This document shows positions 51,401 through 63,250 of a stretch of 64,000 bases of DNA, piece by piece. Source of the stretch: Callipepla californica brunnescens (taxonomy: Eukaryota; Chordata; Aves; Galliformes; Odontophoridae); contig JALIRH010000013.1 in the NCBI GenBank assembly GCA_023055505.1, positions 4,588,001 to 4,652,000 of the forward strand, given 5' to 3'. The notes below the pieces were generated by a model, which worked only from the letters and a program-made list of their open reading frames with translations, ran no database searches and had not been told where the DNA came from. Numbering within the stretch: position 1 is the first letter of the stretch; each line of letters opens with the position of its first letter. A program made the translations under genes and the position numbers.

Positions 51401-52640
51401 GAAAACACAAAATAAACCAAAGTCACACACTGTACACCCTTTCTTCTTAAAATATTTGAAATGTGAATACTTCAGAGTATGGTATGATCTATTTAAAATC
51501 TATTTCATGCATCGTCTTGCTCCTTCCTAATATCAGTGGATGAACTGATTTTATAATCAGAGGCGCTGTCAGTTTGTCACTTTCTGCAGTTCAAAATGTC
51601 AGATGCACTGTAAACAGGCTCAGAGTAAGCCAGACACTTCAGAACAGAGAGAATGCATGCTGAGTTTGGATGTAGAGGATAGATGAAGTCTCTTTATATT
51701 ACACAGAATAATACATGAGCCAATAGTTGTTATAAGGGCATATTTCCTTTGAGGGATTATGATGAACAGGATAACTGTGGGCACTGGAGCACCTATCAAC
51801 AGAGCCCAGCAATCTCATTCCTTTTCTCTCTGAATTATCCTTTAAGAAATGTGCATGCTGTACCATCACGCAGATTCTAAAATATTTGTATATTTCAATT
51901 TCTTATATACCAGTTGTGTTAGTTTTCTCTCCCTCCATCCCTCAATAAAAAGTTTAATGGAAAACTTGGCTGCGGATAACCATCCGAAGGAGATTAATGT
52001 CAATGCAGCCATGACTGAAAAGAACTATGAAAAGTCTTGATCATTTTAGGAGGAATCAGGGACTCCAGAGAGTGTTGTCTGTTGAAACACAGTACTCATT
52101 TCCATGTTTTCAATTTCTATGCAGGCAGAAAGGATAGCTTATCTCTTTTTCTTCATAGCACTTCTGACTGAAAGCTGCCTAAAAATTCTGGATTTCACTA
52201 AAATCTAGCATTTCATCAAGAGCTCAATAAACTTATTAGAATGAGGATAACACTAGCAATACTATTTGAGTGATTACAGGCAGATAAAAATTTCTTTAAG
52301 AGAAATTTTAATTTTCATTAGAAAAGGACTAAGTTTTTATCTTAACTGTATTGAGCCCAAAATGCCTACCTCTGCAGCCAAGCAATTTAGTACTGAATAC
52401 ACTCAGCTTTGCTTTTGGTATGTCAAAGAACATCTCTAACTTAATCCTTGTGTCTTTGATAGCAATGTTTTGAACAGACACCACACTTGCACAATAATCC
52501 TACTAGTCCTTCCACATGAGCATTCCTGGAACAGTGATGGATTGACAAACAGTTATGTCCTAGACAACAAAAGCTGGGGTCCCAAGGTCTGGAAAGCAAA
52601 CAGTGAGCTACCCCTCCTTCATTTATGCCAAACATTGTGA
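45421..52640. other. Long non-coding stretch
   Basis: About 7.2 kb with no supportable gene. It contains A-rich runs near 46050-46075 and a CA-rich segment (50215-50245). The patch around 46620-46800 looks enhancer-like and is given as a finding. Open frames do not exceed about 103 codons. Confidence 0.55.
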
Positions 52641-53090
52641 AGAACGCAGGATGGAGTCCAGAAATGACTTAACCAAAGCCTCTCACACCGAACTCTGCAA
52701 CCCACTTCATTAGTTGAAATGCTGGGGAAATGAATGCCAACGAGTGCAATTTTTTCCATATGGAGGAACTCAGTGACACCCCTTTGCTCCATATGCCCTT
52801 CCATTTGGTGATGCCATTCTGTCAGACTGCCCCTCTGCTGCCATCTGTCACACAGCAACAACACGTAACAAAATAGTGGCAGGTGGGAAGGTTCAATCTC
52901 TACTGCCATACCACCAACATAAACATCTGATGTCTTGGCCAACAGAATAAGAAGCATAACTTCCAAAGGAAACAGAAACGTACCCCAGCACACAGCACTC
53001 AAGACTTTGATCAAAACACTTGTAAGCAAACTCAGCAATCTGCTTCAATACCTCTTTTAACAGGGTGAGATAAATTTTAAGTAGGAAAAT
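52641..53090 (-). mobile_element. Mariner-like transposon fragment
   Basis: The minus strand of 52700-52885 carries TGTTACGTGTTGTTGCTGTG, GACAGATGGCAGCAGAGGGG, CAGTCTGACAGAATGG and GGAGCAAAGGGGTGTCACTG, which closely match a repeat I know from chicken sequence. It decodes as MEQRGVTEFLHMEKIALVGIH, like the first helices of the HTH_48-type N-terminal domain of mariner transposases (pattern QRxVIxFLxxEGxxPxxIH). Similarity stops after IH: the rest of the helix-turn-helix and the DDD catalytic domain are absent, so this is a dead fragment. A 139-codon frame (52619-53038, minus) covers it. The name Galluhop/mariner fits but is from memory; element limits are approximate. Confidence 0.6.
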
Positions 53091-53404
53091 GTTATTGATC
53101 ACCTCTGTCAGTGTGTTCATTCTGCTGTCTTTTTCAATGCCTGTAGCCTTGCTCTAAAAGCATTAGCATTGACATAAAAAATTTTATTCTACTGGTTAAA
53201 ATCTATCGGTGCTAATGTCAGCAAGTGCCACTGACTTATGTTGTGTTATCCAAGTATTCCTCTGCTTTTGGTCAGTCCCTGAAGGATTTTGGTCAAATGC
53301 TTTTTTCCTCACAAAGGATTTACACACACACACAAAAAAAAATCATTCTCCATGTTTTTGTTGATCCTTGATTTAAAGTCAAAGATTTTTCAGGTGAGCA
53401 TTTT
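53091..53404. other. Short unique stretch with CA repeat
   Basis: This 314-base stretch separates the mariner-like fragment from the next CR1 piece. It holds a short (CA)n followed by A-run near 53320-53341. Nothing else is recognised. Confidence 0.6.
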
Positions 53405-53593
53405 AATCACAAGAAGGCAGGGGGAGAAAGAAGGATCAAAGGACAAGAGGAGTTATTCAGAACAAGAGGCAATGGGCAGAGGATCCCCTTGAAAATTAAG
53501 AAAGACTTGTTTACTGTGAAGTAGAGATTGAGTCCTGGCAGAGGTTGTCCAGAGAGATTGTGAAGTCGTCTTCTCAAATTAATCTCAAATTAA
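53405..53593 (+). mobile_element. CR1 LINE 3' fragment
   Basis: AAAGACTTGTTTACTGTGAAG, then TGGCAGAGGTTGTCCAGAGAGATTGTGAAGTC and TCTTCTCAAATT, match the part of CR1 that normally encodes or follows the end of ORF2 (the CTTCACTGTGAGG...CTGCCCAGAGAGGTTGTGGAGTC region). The upstream border near 53405 is soft. The copy stops before the 3' terminal repeat and ends in an 11-bp tandem duplication TCTCAAATTAA (53572-53593). Confidence 0.75.
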
Positions 53594-56289
53594 TACAGAA
53601 AATGCTTAGCAGGTTTATGCACCTAAACAATTCTCTGAATGACTGTTACCCACAAATCTCTATCAGCTTGATATAATTTGTTATACTGTGAAGGTAAAAT
53701 ATCAGACTTCCACTGCTTATGTTATTTCATTACATTCAATTTCCTATTTCCTTTTTTGTAAGGAATTCAGCACAAAATACGACTGATATCAGTAGATCAT
53801 ACCAAAAAAGCAAAAGAACAGGTTGCACTGGGTCTCAGACACACAAGGATCTGCTATTCATAAGAGATAGAGTACAAGATGAAGTGTTACTCAATTATAC
53901 TTAATGCCTATAATAAATACCAGAAGATGAAGGCTGATCCATTTGGTCAAGCAGCTACCTGCACAGAAGGGTTCAGGTCCATTAATGGTGATGACATACA
54001 GTAATAGTTCTGAAAGACATTCTACATATTGAAAGACTGAAGGGAAAAATCCAGGCAGAGTGAAACTACATTGCTGGATTCAGGCTTGTGCCTGAACAGT
54101 ATCCAGCAGTAAAAAGAGGCATATAGGATGTGGCTACAGATACAGTAATATTTTACTCAACAAAATAAATAAAAAAATAGAAAGGGAGAGAGAAGAAAAA
54201 GAAAGATTTCTAAACATAATAATCAGACTTTACACACTCACTATCCTAAGGTACTTTCTCAAGTGTCTCTGACCACAGTAAGAGTCTGCAGACTGGGAAG
54301 ACTAGTTCCCCTAAATCTCTTCTTTTTCACTGATACAAAGCTGGAGAAAGGGTGGTAACAATAAAACCTTTTCAACTTGCTGCCTAACAACATATACCAG
54401 ACTCATTTAATGTTAGTACCAATTATAATACTCATACTTATATTGCAATTTTTGATCTGTTTGAAAATTTTGCAATATCCATTTGTTTTGCCATGATTAA
54501 TTATCATCTGGGTAGGGAAGAACAGATGTATGTTACACTTTCAAGGACAACTCTCATTTCTGCACGATATCAGGCTGATTTTTTTTTCTGCTGACAAGTG
54601 GTCTATTTAAATTTCAATGAGTTGAAATTCAAGTCTTTTTCAATTTCTTAGGGCTTCTTTTTTTGTGACAATACCATTATAATTACACATTGCTCAAAAT
54701 GGTTGACATCACATCTGCCCTAAATGTAAGTAGTCTTTCCAAATCTTCCAAACTTTGAAAACATACGGCTTTGTTTTTGACTGACTTCTTTTTGCCTTCC
54801 TTATCTACATATATAGTGGGAGACTTGGAAGCACTTCCAAGTATCTATACCTTTTTTAACCTCACAGGTAGAGTCAGTATTGAAACTGCCTTCGAATCCC
54901 TCTTCTCGCACAGGAAGATTCTACACCGCTGACCTGACCACTGGAATATTTCACATTAGATAGCTACAGCAGTATGTCTGACATTAAGCTGAGAAGGTAT
55001 CTACATAACTTGATCATTTCCATGATGATAATGGCAAAACATGTAACTAATAGTGGTTGTTAAAATTGCGGTTTACTTCTAAGCGTGCTTTCTTCTAAAT
55101 AAAGAGCTTATTTTTGTGTATCTTGATTTAAACAAACATAATGCAGAACATTGAGAGCTCCAAGGTACAGTCTGTAATCCAGTCAAATAAAATAAAAGCT
55201 TTTTGATGCTGGATCAGATCAAATATTCCCTAGGGCTACATTCTGCTATGTGGGGAGAAGAAAAAAATATTTCTCCTACATTTCTGTGCTCCTTGGACAT
55301 CTCTCCAATTGTAGGTAATGCAGTTTTGCCATGTAACTACAAACTGAGAGGGAACAACTTTCTTGATGGAGCAATGTATTATTCACAAGGAGAGAAACAC
55401 ACTGAGCCAGATCTGAGTTGCTAAGTTGTTTTGTTCCCTTTCTGAGAACACTGCTTCAGCTTAAAAGCTCCCTTGCTTGAAAATTTATCTCCTGGGCCTT
55501 CTAACCAGTTCTGTCCTGTCTCAGAAAAAAAAAATACAAAATAAAAACAACAGCAACAAAAAAAACCCAGCAGAAGAAGAAAACCCATGGGTAAGTATAC
55601 AAAAGGAAGAACCCTGACTAAGTACACCCATCTTAGGAAGAATTAAGCATCTTAAAAAACCTTTTCAAGACCATTACTTTAGTTTCTCATTGACTTCAAA
55701 GGTAATAGTTATCTTATTTGATATGGGCAGCTTGAGAAACATGAAGAAATTCAAAGCAGAGGGGAATGCTAAAATTTTGCTTATGTAAGAATCTTTCATT
55801 GGAACTTAGTTACCAACACAGAAAAATTAGTTATTCCTAGAGCTCCTGAATCTTCTAAAACACACCCAACCCCTAGTCAGCAGACAAAGCCTGCTTATGC
55901 TCAAGAAATATCACTTCTGAATACAGGTGCATGAAAACTGACCTCATAACCGGCCTAACCAACATAAAAAGGATATGTGCCTTCATATTTCAACCTTAGG
56001 GTTTTATGCCAACTCATTCACTCTTTTCTCTCTGTAAAAGCAGCCACATATAGTAGCAAAATAAGATACAAAGCTAAATCCACATTTTATAAACTGCATT
56101 CTCTGCAGTGCCCAAGCCAGAATCATGATCTGCAGGATATTAAAACAGAGAGGGGAAAAGGTTTAATTTTTATATCAGTATTCTCACATGGCATATTGTG
56201 TTCAAAGCAGATTTTTCTTACCTGGTTGAGACATGTGAAATCTACCACAATTGCTTCACCAGAATACCAGCAGAAGTGTTTCATTGTAA
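53594..56289. other. Unique non-coding stretch
   Basis: About 2.7 kb between two CR1 copies with no gene or repeat recognised. Frames of 60-108 codons lie on both strands and overlap one another. Confidence 0.6.
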
Positions 56290-57070
56290 TTGGTCTTCTA
56301 TGATGGAGTGATTGTGTTGGCTGACAAAAGGAAGGCAACTGATGCCATCTACCTGGACTTCTGCAAGGCCTTTGATGTTGTCCTGAACCATGTCCTTATC
56401 TCTAAATTGGAGAGGTATGGATTTGAAGAGCAGTGGATAAAGAACTGATTGGAAAGTCACAGGCAGAGAGTTGTGGTAAACAGCACTATGTCCAGGTGGA
56501 GGCCAGTGATGACTGGTGTTAACATCTAAAGATGTTAAAGATGACATAGATTATGAGACTGAATGTACCCTCAGCAAGCTACATGGCGTAGCTGACACAA
56601 CAGAAGGAAGAGAGAACATCCAGAGGGACCTTGTTAAACTGGAAAGGTGGGCCCTCGTGAACCTGACGAGGTTCAACAAAGCAAAGTGCAAGGTTTTGTG
56701 CTTGTGTTGGGGTAATCCCAGGTATGCATACAAACTGAGAAGAACTTAGTGGTCCTGGTAGATGAAAAACTTAACATTCCCACCCGGAGTACTGCATTAA
56801 GATCTGGGGCCCCCAGTACAGAAAAGATGTTGAGCTTTTGGAGAAGGTCCAGATGAGGGTCACAAAGAATATCAGAGGGCTGGAGCACCTCTTCTATGAA
56901 GGCAGGATGAGGGGGCTGGGCTTGTTCAGTATGGAGAAGAAAAGGCTCTGGGAAGACTTCATTACAGCCTTCCAATATTTAAAGAGACAGAATGAAAAGG
57001 AAGGAAATTAACTTTTTACATGAGTAGATAATGTCAGGACAAGGGGAAATGGGTTTAAAATAAAGGACGT
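56290..57070 (+). mobile_element. CR1 LINE: decayed reverse transcriptase and 3' part
   Basis: This is the longest CR1 piece in the window, in sense orientation. Near 56336-56460 the plus strand decodes as [20 protein letters not shown], the conserved YLDFxKAFDxVxHxxL block of non-LTR reverse transcriptase, interrupted by a stop after QWIKN. Positions 56516-56745 decode as [20 protein letters not shown] followed by [20 protein letters not shown], the downstream thumb-like part. Between TLSK and GVADT the FADD catalytic motif is missing, and the preceding PQGSVLGP-type block is also lost, so two internal deletions remove the active site. CR1 3' sequence follows: GAGAAGGTCCAGATGAGGGTC, AGGGCTGGAGCACCTCT, and GGGCTTGTTCAGTATGGAGAAG to about 57070. 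It cannot be active. Confidence 0.92.
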
Positions 57071-60000
57071 TTTTTGATTATACTGAAATATGTGCATGAA
57101 ATCAATGTTACAAGAGTAAGGAATCATCTAAAAAGAAGGAAAAGGAAAAAAAATAAATTTTCTCGATACATCTTGTGCAAGCTTAAAGGAAGAATAATAC
57201 AGAACATTGAAAATTTCTCCCTGAACAGTCTTTCATATAATAGTGAACTACTGCAAATGATCTTCCCAGTTAGTATTTGCAAGAGTAGGATACAGTTTAA
57301 CCAATCAGAATAGCCTAAGCAAAAATGATAAAAATACACTATAACAACTTCTAGAAGATCCTTACAGCTGTTGTCTTAAACTATACACAAGGTTGTGAAA
57401 TCTTAGAGAAAACATGTGTGGTAACACCACTGTATCTAACATCTTATCATACAAAAAATATTTCAAAATAGGTACTTGGTTACTATCTAATACGTCAAGA
57501 TAAAAAATAATAATTAAAAATTGCAAATTCCAGGTGGCAAGATCAATGCAGCAGTTGTGAACACTTCCTGCTGTCTCATAGCATGTGATCTGTGGAGAGG
57601 ACAGAAACAGGGAACGATGTAACAGGACTGGGACTGTTTGGCAAGTTCCTGGTCCAGTGTCACAGTGATTATTCACATATATTTGTCCAGCATCCTTTCA
57701 TTTGTAAGAAGTGTTTTAGAGAAATGCCTCTTGTTAAATTACACAGCATTCTTGCAGCTTTATCAGGCTTGCGGAGAGGTACTGGGTCGTTGCAGGCAGG
57801 GAACATGAACTGCTACACTCCACTGAAACATTAATATACAAAATCCTTTGCAGTTTTTCATCACTTCACGGATTCTTTTCTCCTACACTTTCACTTAACA
57901 CAAAGTGTGTGGCACACAATCAGTACTTAAAGCTGAAAAGCAGTATCTTATAAAATGGATGAACTTATTCAATATATACACATATATTTTTTTCTGGTGA
58001 AAAGCCTTTACCACTTGAAAGAATTATCTGCGTGTAATGTCATGATAACAATCCTGCTTACTTTGCATTAAAAATGTATTTCTTCAGTAAAGAAATCAGA
58101 ACTGTTCCCCAGAGGATCCTTTTGCTCTTGGGAATAGATAATAGAAGTGAAGAGACCGTAGGATGCAAACTTTTCTTACACGTACATGAAACTGGCAGAA
58201 CTCTTTATCAGAAAGAATTCTGAAGGAATGCAACACAAAAATGGTATCTTCAAGTAGACTTTCACTGCTTGAATTTCTGGTAAAACTGAATATGTTTTAA
58301 GCCTCACCAGTTGAAAGTTTTCCATAATAATAAAAAAAAAAAAATCAAGAACTATTGAAAGTATCATTAAAAATTAGAACATATTTCCAAGAAGCTAAAT
58401 GGATAAACCACAGGGTATCCCTCTTCACCTACTGAAAACAAGCACTGAAGGCACCAACTAAAAGGCTGGCTTAAAAACCTCATGAAGTTCCAGGAAAAGG
58501 TAACAAAATGTAACAGGAACTGAGTATGGCACGTTTGACATTCTCCTGTTCTGTTTGTGCTAATCTAGTTTTGAGGTTTTTTTAATCTCTCAATACTTGG
58601 GTGTTCTAAGTCTTCTGAAATGGAAAATTAGAGGGAAAGCAATGTAACATCCATTTATGTCTCATATTACGACTGATGTATTGATATCCATAGTAATTTC
58701 CTGGAATTTAAATCTTCCCACAGGCACTGATAAGGCATGAAAGGTGCCTCTTCATAACTTCTGAACCTATTTAAAGTTACAGGTTTCTATTTTACGACGC
58801 AATAAGAAGTCATTAAATAGTTGGTGCTCAAGTTTACAGTGTCCGGACACAGACACACATTCCAATGCACTGCAGAATGGCAATGTACAAATTTCGTTTT
58901 CATGATGAAGTGCATACGACAAAAAAAGAACATCAGTGTTTTCACTTTATATATATAATTCTGAGAATAAAGGGAAAAGCAGTAAGTTTCCTGGCACTCA
59001 TTGGTAACTGGAACAATAGGAAGAGCCAGCAGACTCCCCCCAAACAGAAAGTGTGAGAAAACATTTGTTTTTACATGGTGATACGCTCTGAAGTACCATA
59101 GGGAAATCCTTGCTAAAAATAAAAGCAACAAAACTGATCCCTGTACAGAGACACAACAAGGCATCAGGAAGATTCTGCACAAGGTTTGAATATCTGCCTG
59201 CCACTTCTGTAACTGCAAACAGAGAATGCTGAACGTACAAAGCAGGCAAAATAGAGGAGTCACATATCTGACACATCCTACTGCCTTTTTTGTGGCAGAG
59301 ACATTGTAGACAATGGTGACTGGAAACACCGTTTCTTATGGAGTTAGGAGAATGTAATTTTGGCAAAACAGATTAATTATGTTCTATTGCTACATAATGT
59401 CACAATTAATGCACGCTGCCACCTTTGACAGCTATTTGAGACACATTCCAGGAGTGATAAACAGATTACCTGGAAGCGCAGAAAATGCATCTTCAATCTT
59501 CTTGTCTTGTTTGTACACATAAAGCTTAAGCCAAGTTTTAGTCATCAATATTGTTCTTAAGAAGTACATCTCTTTGTTTCTAAGACAGAACTGCTCTGCC
59601 CTCGGGGAGTTGTTGGGGGAGCACAGGCAGGTTTGGTTGGTTGGGTTTGTTCAACAATCAGTAGTTACCACATCTGTAATCACTGCCAAGCAGGTGGAAA
59701 TCATTCTTTTATAAAAAGACTATGCAATTTTAGAAGGAAGTTAAATCACGTGAGCCACTGTAAGAAGTGACAGGAAAGTGGGACAAGACCACAGAGGAAA
59801 AAATATATAAATATCTCTCAGGTTACATTTAACCTGATTAAATAAGAACTGTTTGTCCTTATTCACTCCCCAAAGCCTTTTTGGAGCTAAGACAACAGAT
59901 GTTTGTCAGCACAGCCAGTCATGTGCTGCAATTTCACTCTGGTGAGCATCTTTTGGAAACAAGCTAATGGGACGATCTGCAAGAAACATGTTTGGTCCCC

Positions 60001-62837
60001 TCTGGGTAATACATCCTTGCCAATGTTATTTATCCTTCATAATGAGGCAGAAACAACCTGTTAAGTGCTTTATCCTGTACAAAAAATACTGCAAATAAAA
60101 TAATACAATGTTTAATATGTATGTATCTAGGAAGTCATTCTACACAAGTAAGTATGTCCTCAAAATTGCAAATGTTATCATTGCTATAAATTATGGAAAA
60201 TTTGAATAATTCCATATTCCAAATAGTTCTCTGACAGTCTGCCTGTGTACGCAGCATATGTATTATTGGGTCATAAACTCAGTACAAACAAAACTGTGGA
60301 CACTGATGACTGAATTTCTTTCCTCCGTAACTCATTTTTTTCCTGCAATCCTGAGATACAGCTTTATACTCCTTGAAAATTAACAACCAGGCAAAGGAAA
60401 AACTATCATTAAATTGCATAACCCAGTAAGGTACACATGAAGATGTTAACGATCACCTACATCTTAAAAAAATATTAATCCAAAGATAGGCTCAAATTAT
60501 TATTTAATTGTTAAAAGTTTCAATATCCAGAGCGGCTGATTAGGTTCATATTAGCTACTATTATCTAACTCATTAACACTAAGTTTTAGAGAATAACTCC
60601 TTAAACAGAATGAAAAATATCTCAATTCTCTCCTCTGCACTACAGTGGAACTTTTACCAAGTTCACTTATCAATCTCTGTCAAAATTAATGCAATATTCA
60701 CAACATTTTAAATCAGAATAATTTTTGACAGATTTGGATATTTCATTGCAAATGTGAATTTTTCCATGGATAAGGATTCATTTTCCAATTATTTTTAGTT
60801 ATTATATAAAACAGTAAAGTCTTCTGTTGGAATGTTTTCTGTCAAGTGGATCCAAAGTAAATTCTCCGTGTATCATGGAAGACACACACCATTTTGCATT
60901 TACTGTTCAAAATGAGATTCCTTCCCATATCCAAAAACCACAAACCTGAACAACGACCTGACATTTCTGAGAGCTTACCAGCCCAAGTCCTGGCACAACT
61001 GAGCTCTTAACAGTTTCGAACTACAGCATTACATTCAATCTTAAACAAACATTAGTCAATGTAAGATCCTGTTAAAAAAATACACACATATATATACATA
61101 TCTGTGTTTGTGTGTGTGTAGTGTTTAGCTGAGGTAAATATTATTATCTAAGACAGTTCTGATACTACAGATTGTGTGAAAACATTCCTGGAATCTTCGT
61201 ACAGAATCAGCTTTAATTAGTCAGTTCACTTCTGTGCTCGTCATGACAGGAAAGAAAGAAAAACAAGAACCTAAGAAACAAAGTCAAATCCAAAGGAATG
61301 GCAAGTGAATCTGGATTGCGATGCTTTCTTTTCCTCTAACAATTTGCTGTGCATTTCTTTAACGAGACAGTCAGTTAAAAAGAGAATTAAAAGTAGTTTC
61401 AAGCACTACATCTGCCCTTGAGTCATTCTGCCAAATTCTGTGATTTTACAAACACATTTCTTTCAGAATGTTTTTCTCTCCTTAGCTGCTGTGTGAAGCA
61501 ATCAGACATAAAACAAACTGAAAAAAAAAGGCTTTCATTTATAATGTTGTCTTTCATAACAATGATAGGATACAGAGTCATTGGACAGAAATGACAGAAA
61601 TGCAAAGCTTATGCAGAGCATTAACTTGAAGTTGGATATCAAATCATTTTCCATTTATCTGTAGTGGAATTGCAGAATACTCTTGAAAGCAGAATAAAAA
61701 ATTAATCTTGTGGGACAGAGGCTATGCCACTGTTGAGTACGATGAATACAGCTACAGTTTTAAAAGAAATAAAAAAAAGAGTGGGTTAGCATTCACTTAG
61801 CTTCACTTATATTCTGCTCAACTTGCGTCTAGTGAGATCAGACAAAGCGGATCTGCAAAGTCTTGAGGACAAGACACGAGAGACTGGTGATAGCAGTACT
61901 ACCACATCCAGGGATAATATGAGCCATGTGGTCAATCAAACACTTCCCAGGGCATTCCTGCAGAACAACACCTTGTCAGAGACAGTGAAGAGGATGAGCA
62001 AAAGGCAAAGCACTAAATCACCACTGGAAAAACAAGCCTTTCAACGCTTGTTATTGTTTTCCCTCGGATCTTTTAAGTTTTTGCTATAGCTTTGAGTTTA
62101 ATGTGACATAAAAGCAATACTACTAAGAATTAACAAAGCGTGTAAAAACCACTCTCAGTCACAATCATATGACAGAATACAAAGTGAGTCAGAAATCCCA
62201 CAGTCATGACTCAGCAAACTCCGGTTGATGACTACTTAGTAAAGTCACACCTCTGGAAATCACAAGTTTTAAGTCACTCTCAGACTCTTAAAAAAACTGG
62301 CCTGAAATAAAATAATGACTAATTATTAACTGTTTGGGTTTTTTTGGAGTTCCTCGCAGTCTGATAGCAAATGCCATTATAAAGGACCTAGGTGCTCACC
62401 TAGCTCCTGTGCACTGCATGTACTGATATGTTTTTCCATCCTGTGTCTTGGTTTCATCATGTGCTATGCACAAGGACTGTATGAAACAATGGCTTTCTGT
62501 TAATGAAATTAAATGTTTAAACTAATGGAAATGACTACGTAATATAAAACAAGTGGGAGAGATAGCTTGATTGAATCAAGGAAAATGTGAGGTATTAACT
62601 GCTTATAATACAAAGGCAGTTTAACATGGCTGCTAAGATGGCAAATTAAAAATAAATTTGCAAATAAAAAAGGGAAAAAGAGCAATTAATCAAACAAAAT
62701 TGAAACTGGTTAACAACTAGTCTCAAGACTCAATGAACTTAGGTTTAGGGGGGTGGAAAAAGTCAACCTAGTTTTCATTAATAGAAAACCAGTCTTGGAC
62801 AGGCATCTTAAAGCAAATGTGATTTTCATAGCGTTAA
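57071..62837. other. Non-coding stretch with two unusual open regions
   Basis: About 5.8 kb without a supported gene. A 180-codon and a 122-codon frame overlap on the minus strand at 58787-59366 in different frames; no domain is recognised. An 88-codon frame at 61823-62089 has exon-like features. Both are reported as findings. A (CA/TA/TG) simple repeat lies at 61076-61121. Confidence 0.55.
61076..61121. repeat. CA/TA/TG microsatellite, fold-back
   Basis: TACACACATATATATACATA is followed by TCTGTGTTTGTGTGTGTGTA. The CA-rich left half can pair with the TG-rich right half, so this is both a microsatellite and an imperfect hairpin. Confidence 0.85.
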
Positions 62838-63250
62838 GGAATCATAGAATGGCTGGGGTTGGAAGGGACCTTAAAGATCATTCAGTTCAAACCCAGTTCA
62901 GGCTGCCTGGGGTTCCTTCCATAGCTCTGAGCAACTCCAAGGATGGGGCATCCACAGTTCTGGGCAGCAGTGCCAGGGCCTCACTGCCCTCTGTGTAAAG
63001 AATTTCCTCCTTGCATCTAACCTAAATCTCCCCTCCTTTAGTTTAAAGCCATTTTACCTTGTCTTACTACTATCTGTCCATGTAAAAAGTCAGTCTCCCT
63101 TCTGTTAGTAAGCTCATTTCATATACTCAAATGCTGCAATGAGATCTCCTTGGATGCTTCTCTTCTCCAGACTATCACCTCCCTTGGCCTGTTGGTTACC
63201 CCTCTGTTGTTTCAGCCTAGAATAATGTTGGCCTCCTGGGCTGCCTTTTA
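62838..63250 (-). mobile_element. CR1 LINE 3' end, antisense
   Basis: The plus strand shows AATCATAGAATGGCTGGGGT, TGGAAGGGACCTTAAAGATC, CAGTTCAAACCC, then TGGGGCATCCACAGTTCTGG, CAGTGCCAGGGCCTCACTGC, and AATTTCCTCCTTGCATCTAA. This is the reverse complement of a CR1 3' end running back towards ORF2 through TAAAGCCATTTTACCTTGTC and CTTCTCTTCTCCAG. It is the best-preserved copy in the window and probably the youngest. The far end near 63190-63250 (GTTGGCCTCCTGGGCTGC) is more diverged. An 81-codon frame crossing its left border is incidental. Confidence 0.95.

Noticed and set aside
56673..56975. 100-codon minus-strand frame
   Set aside because: It is the antisense shadow of decayed CR1 coding sequence.
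62753..62998. 81-codon plus-strand frame
   Set aside because: It runs from unique sequence into the antisense CR1 3' end and encodes nothing recognisable.
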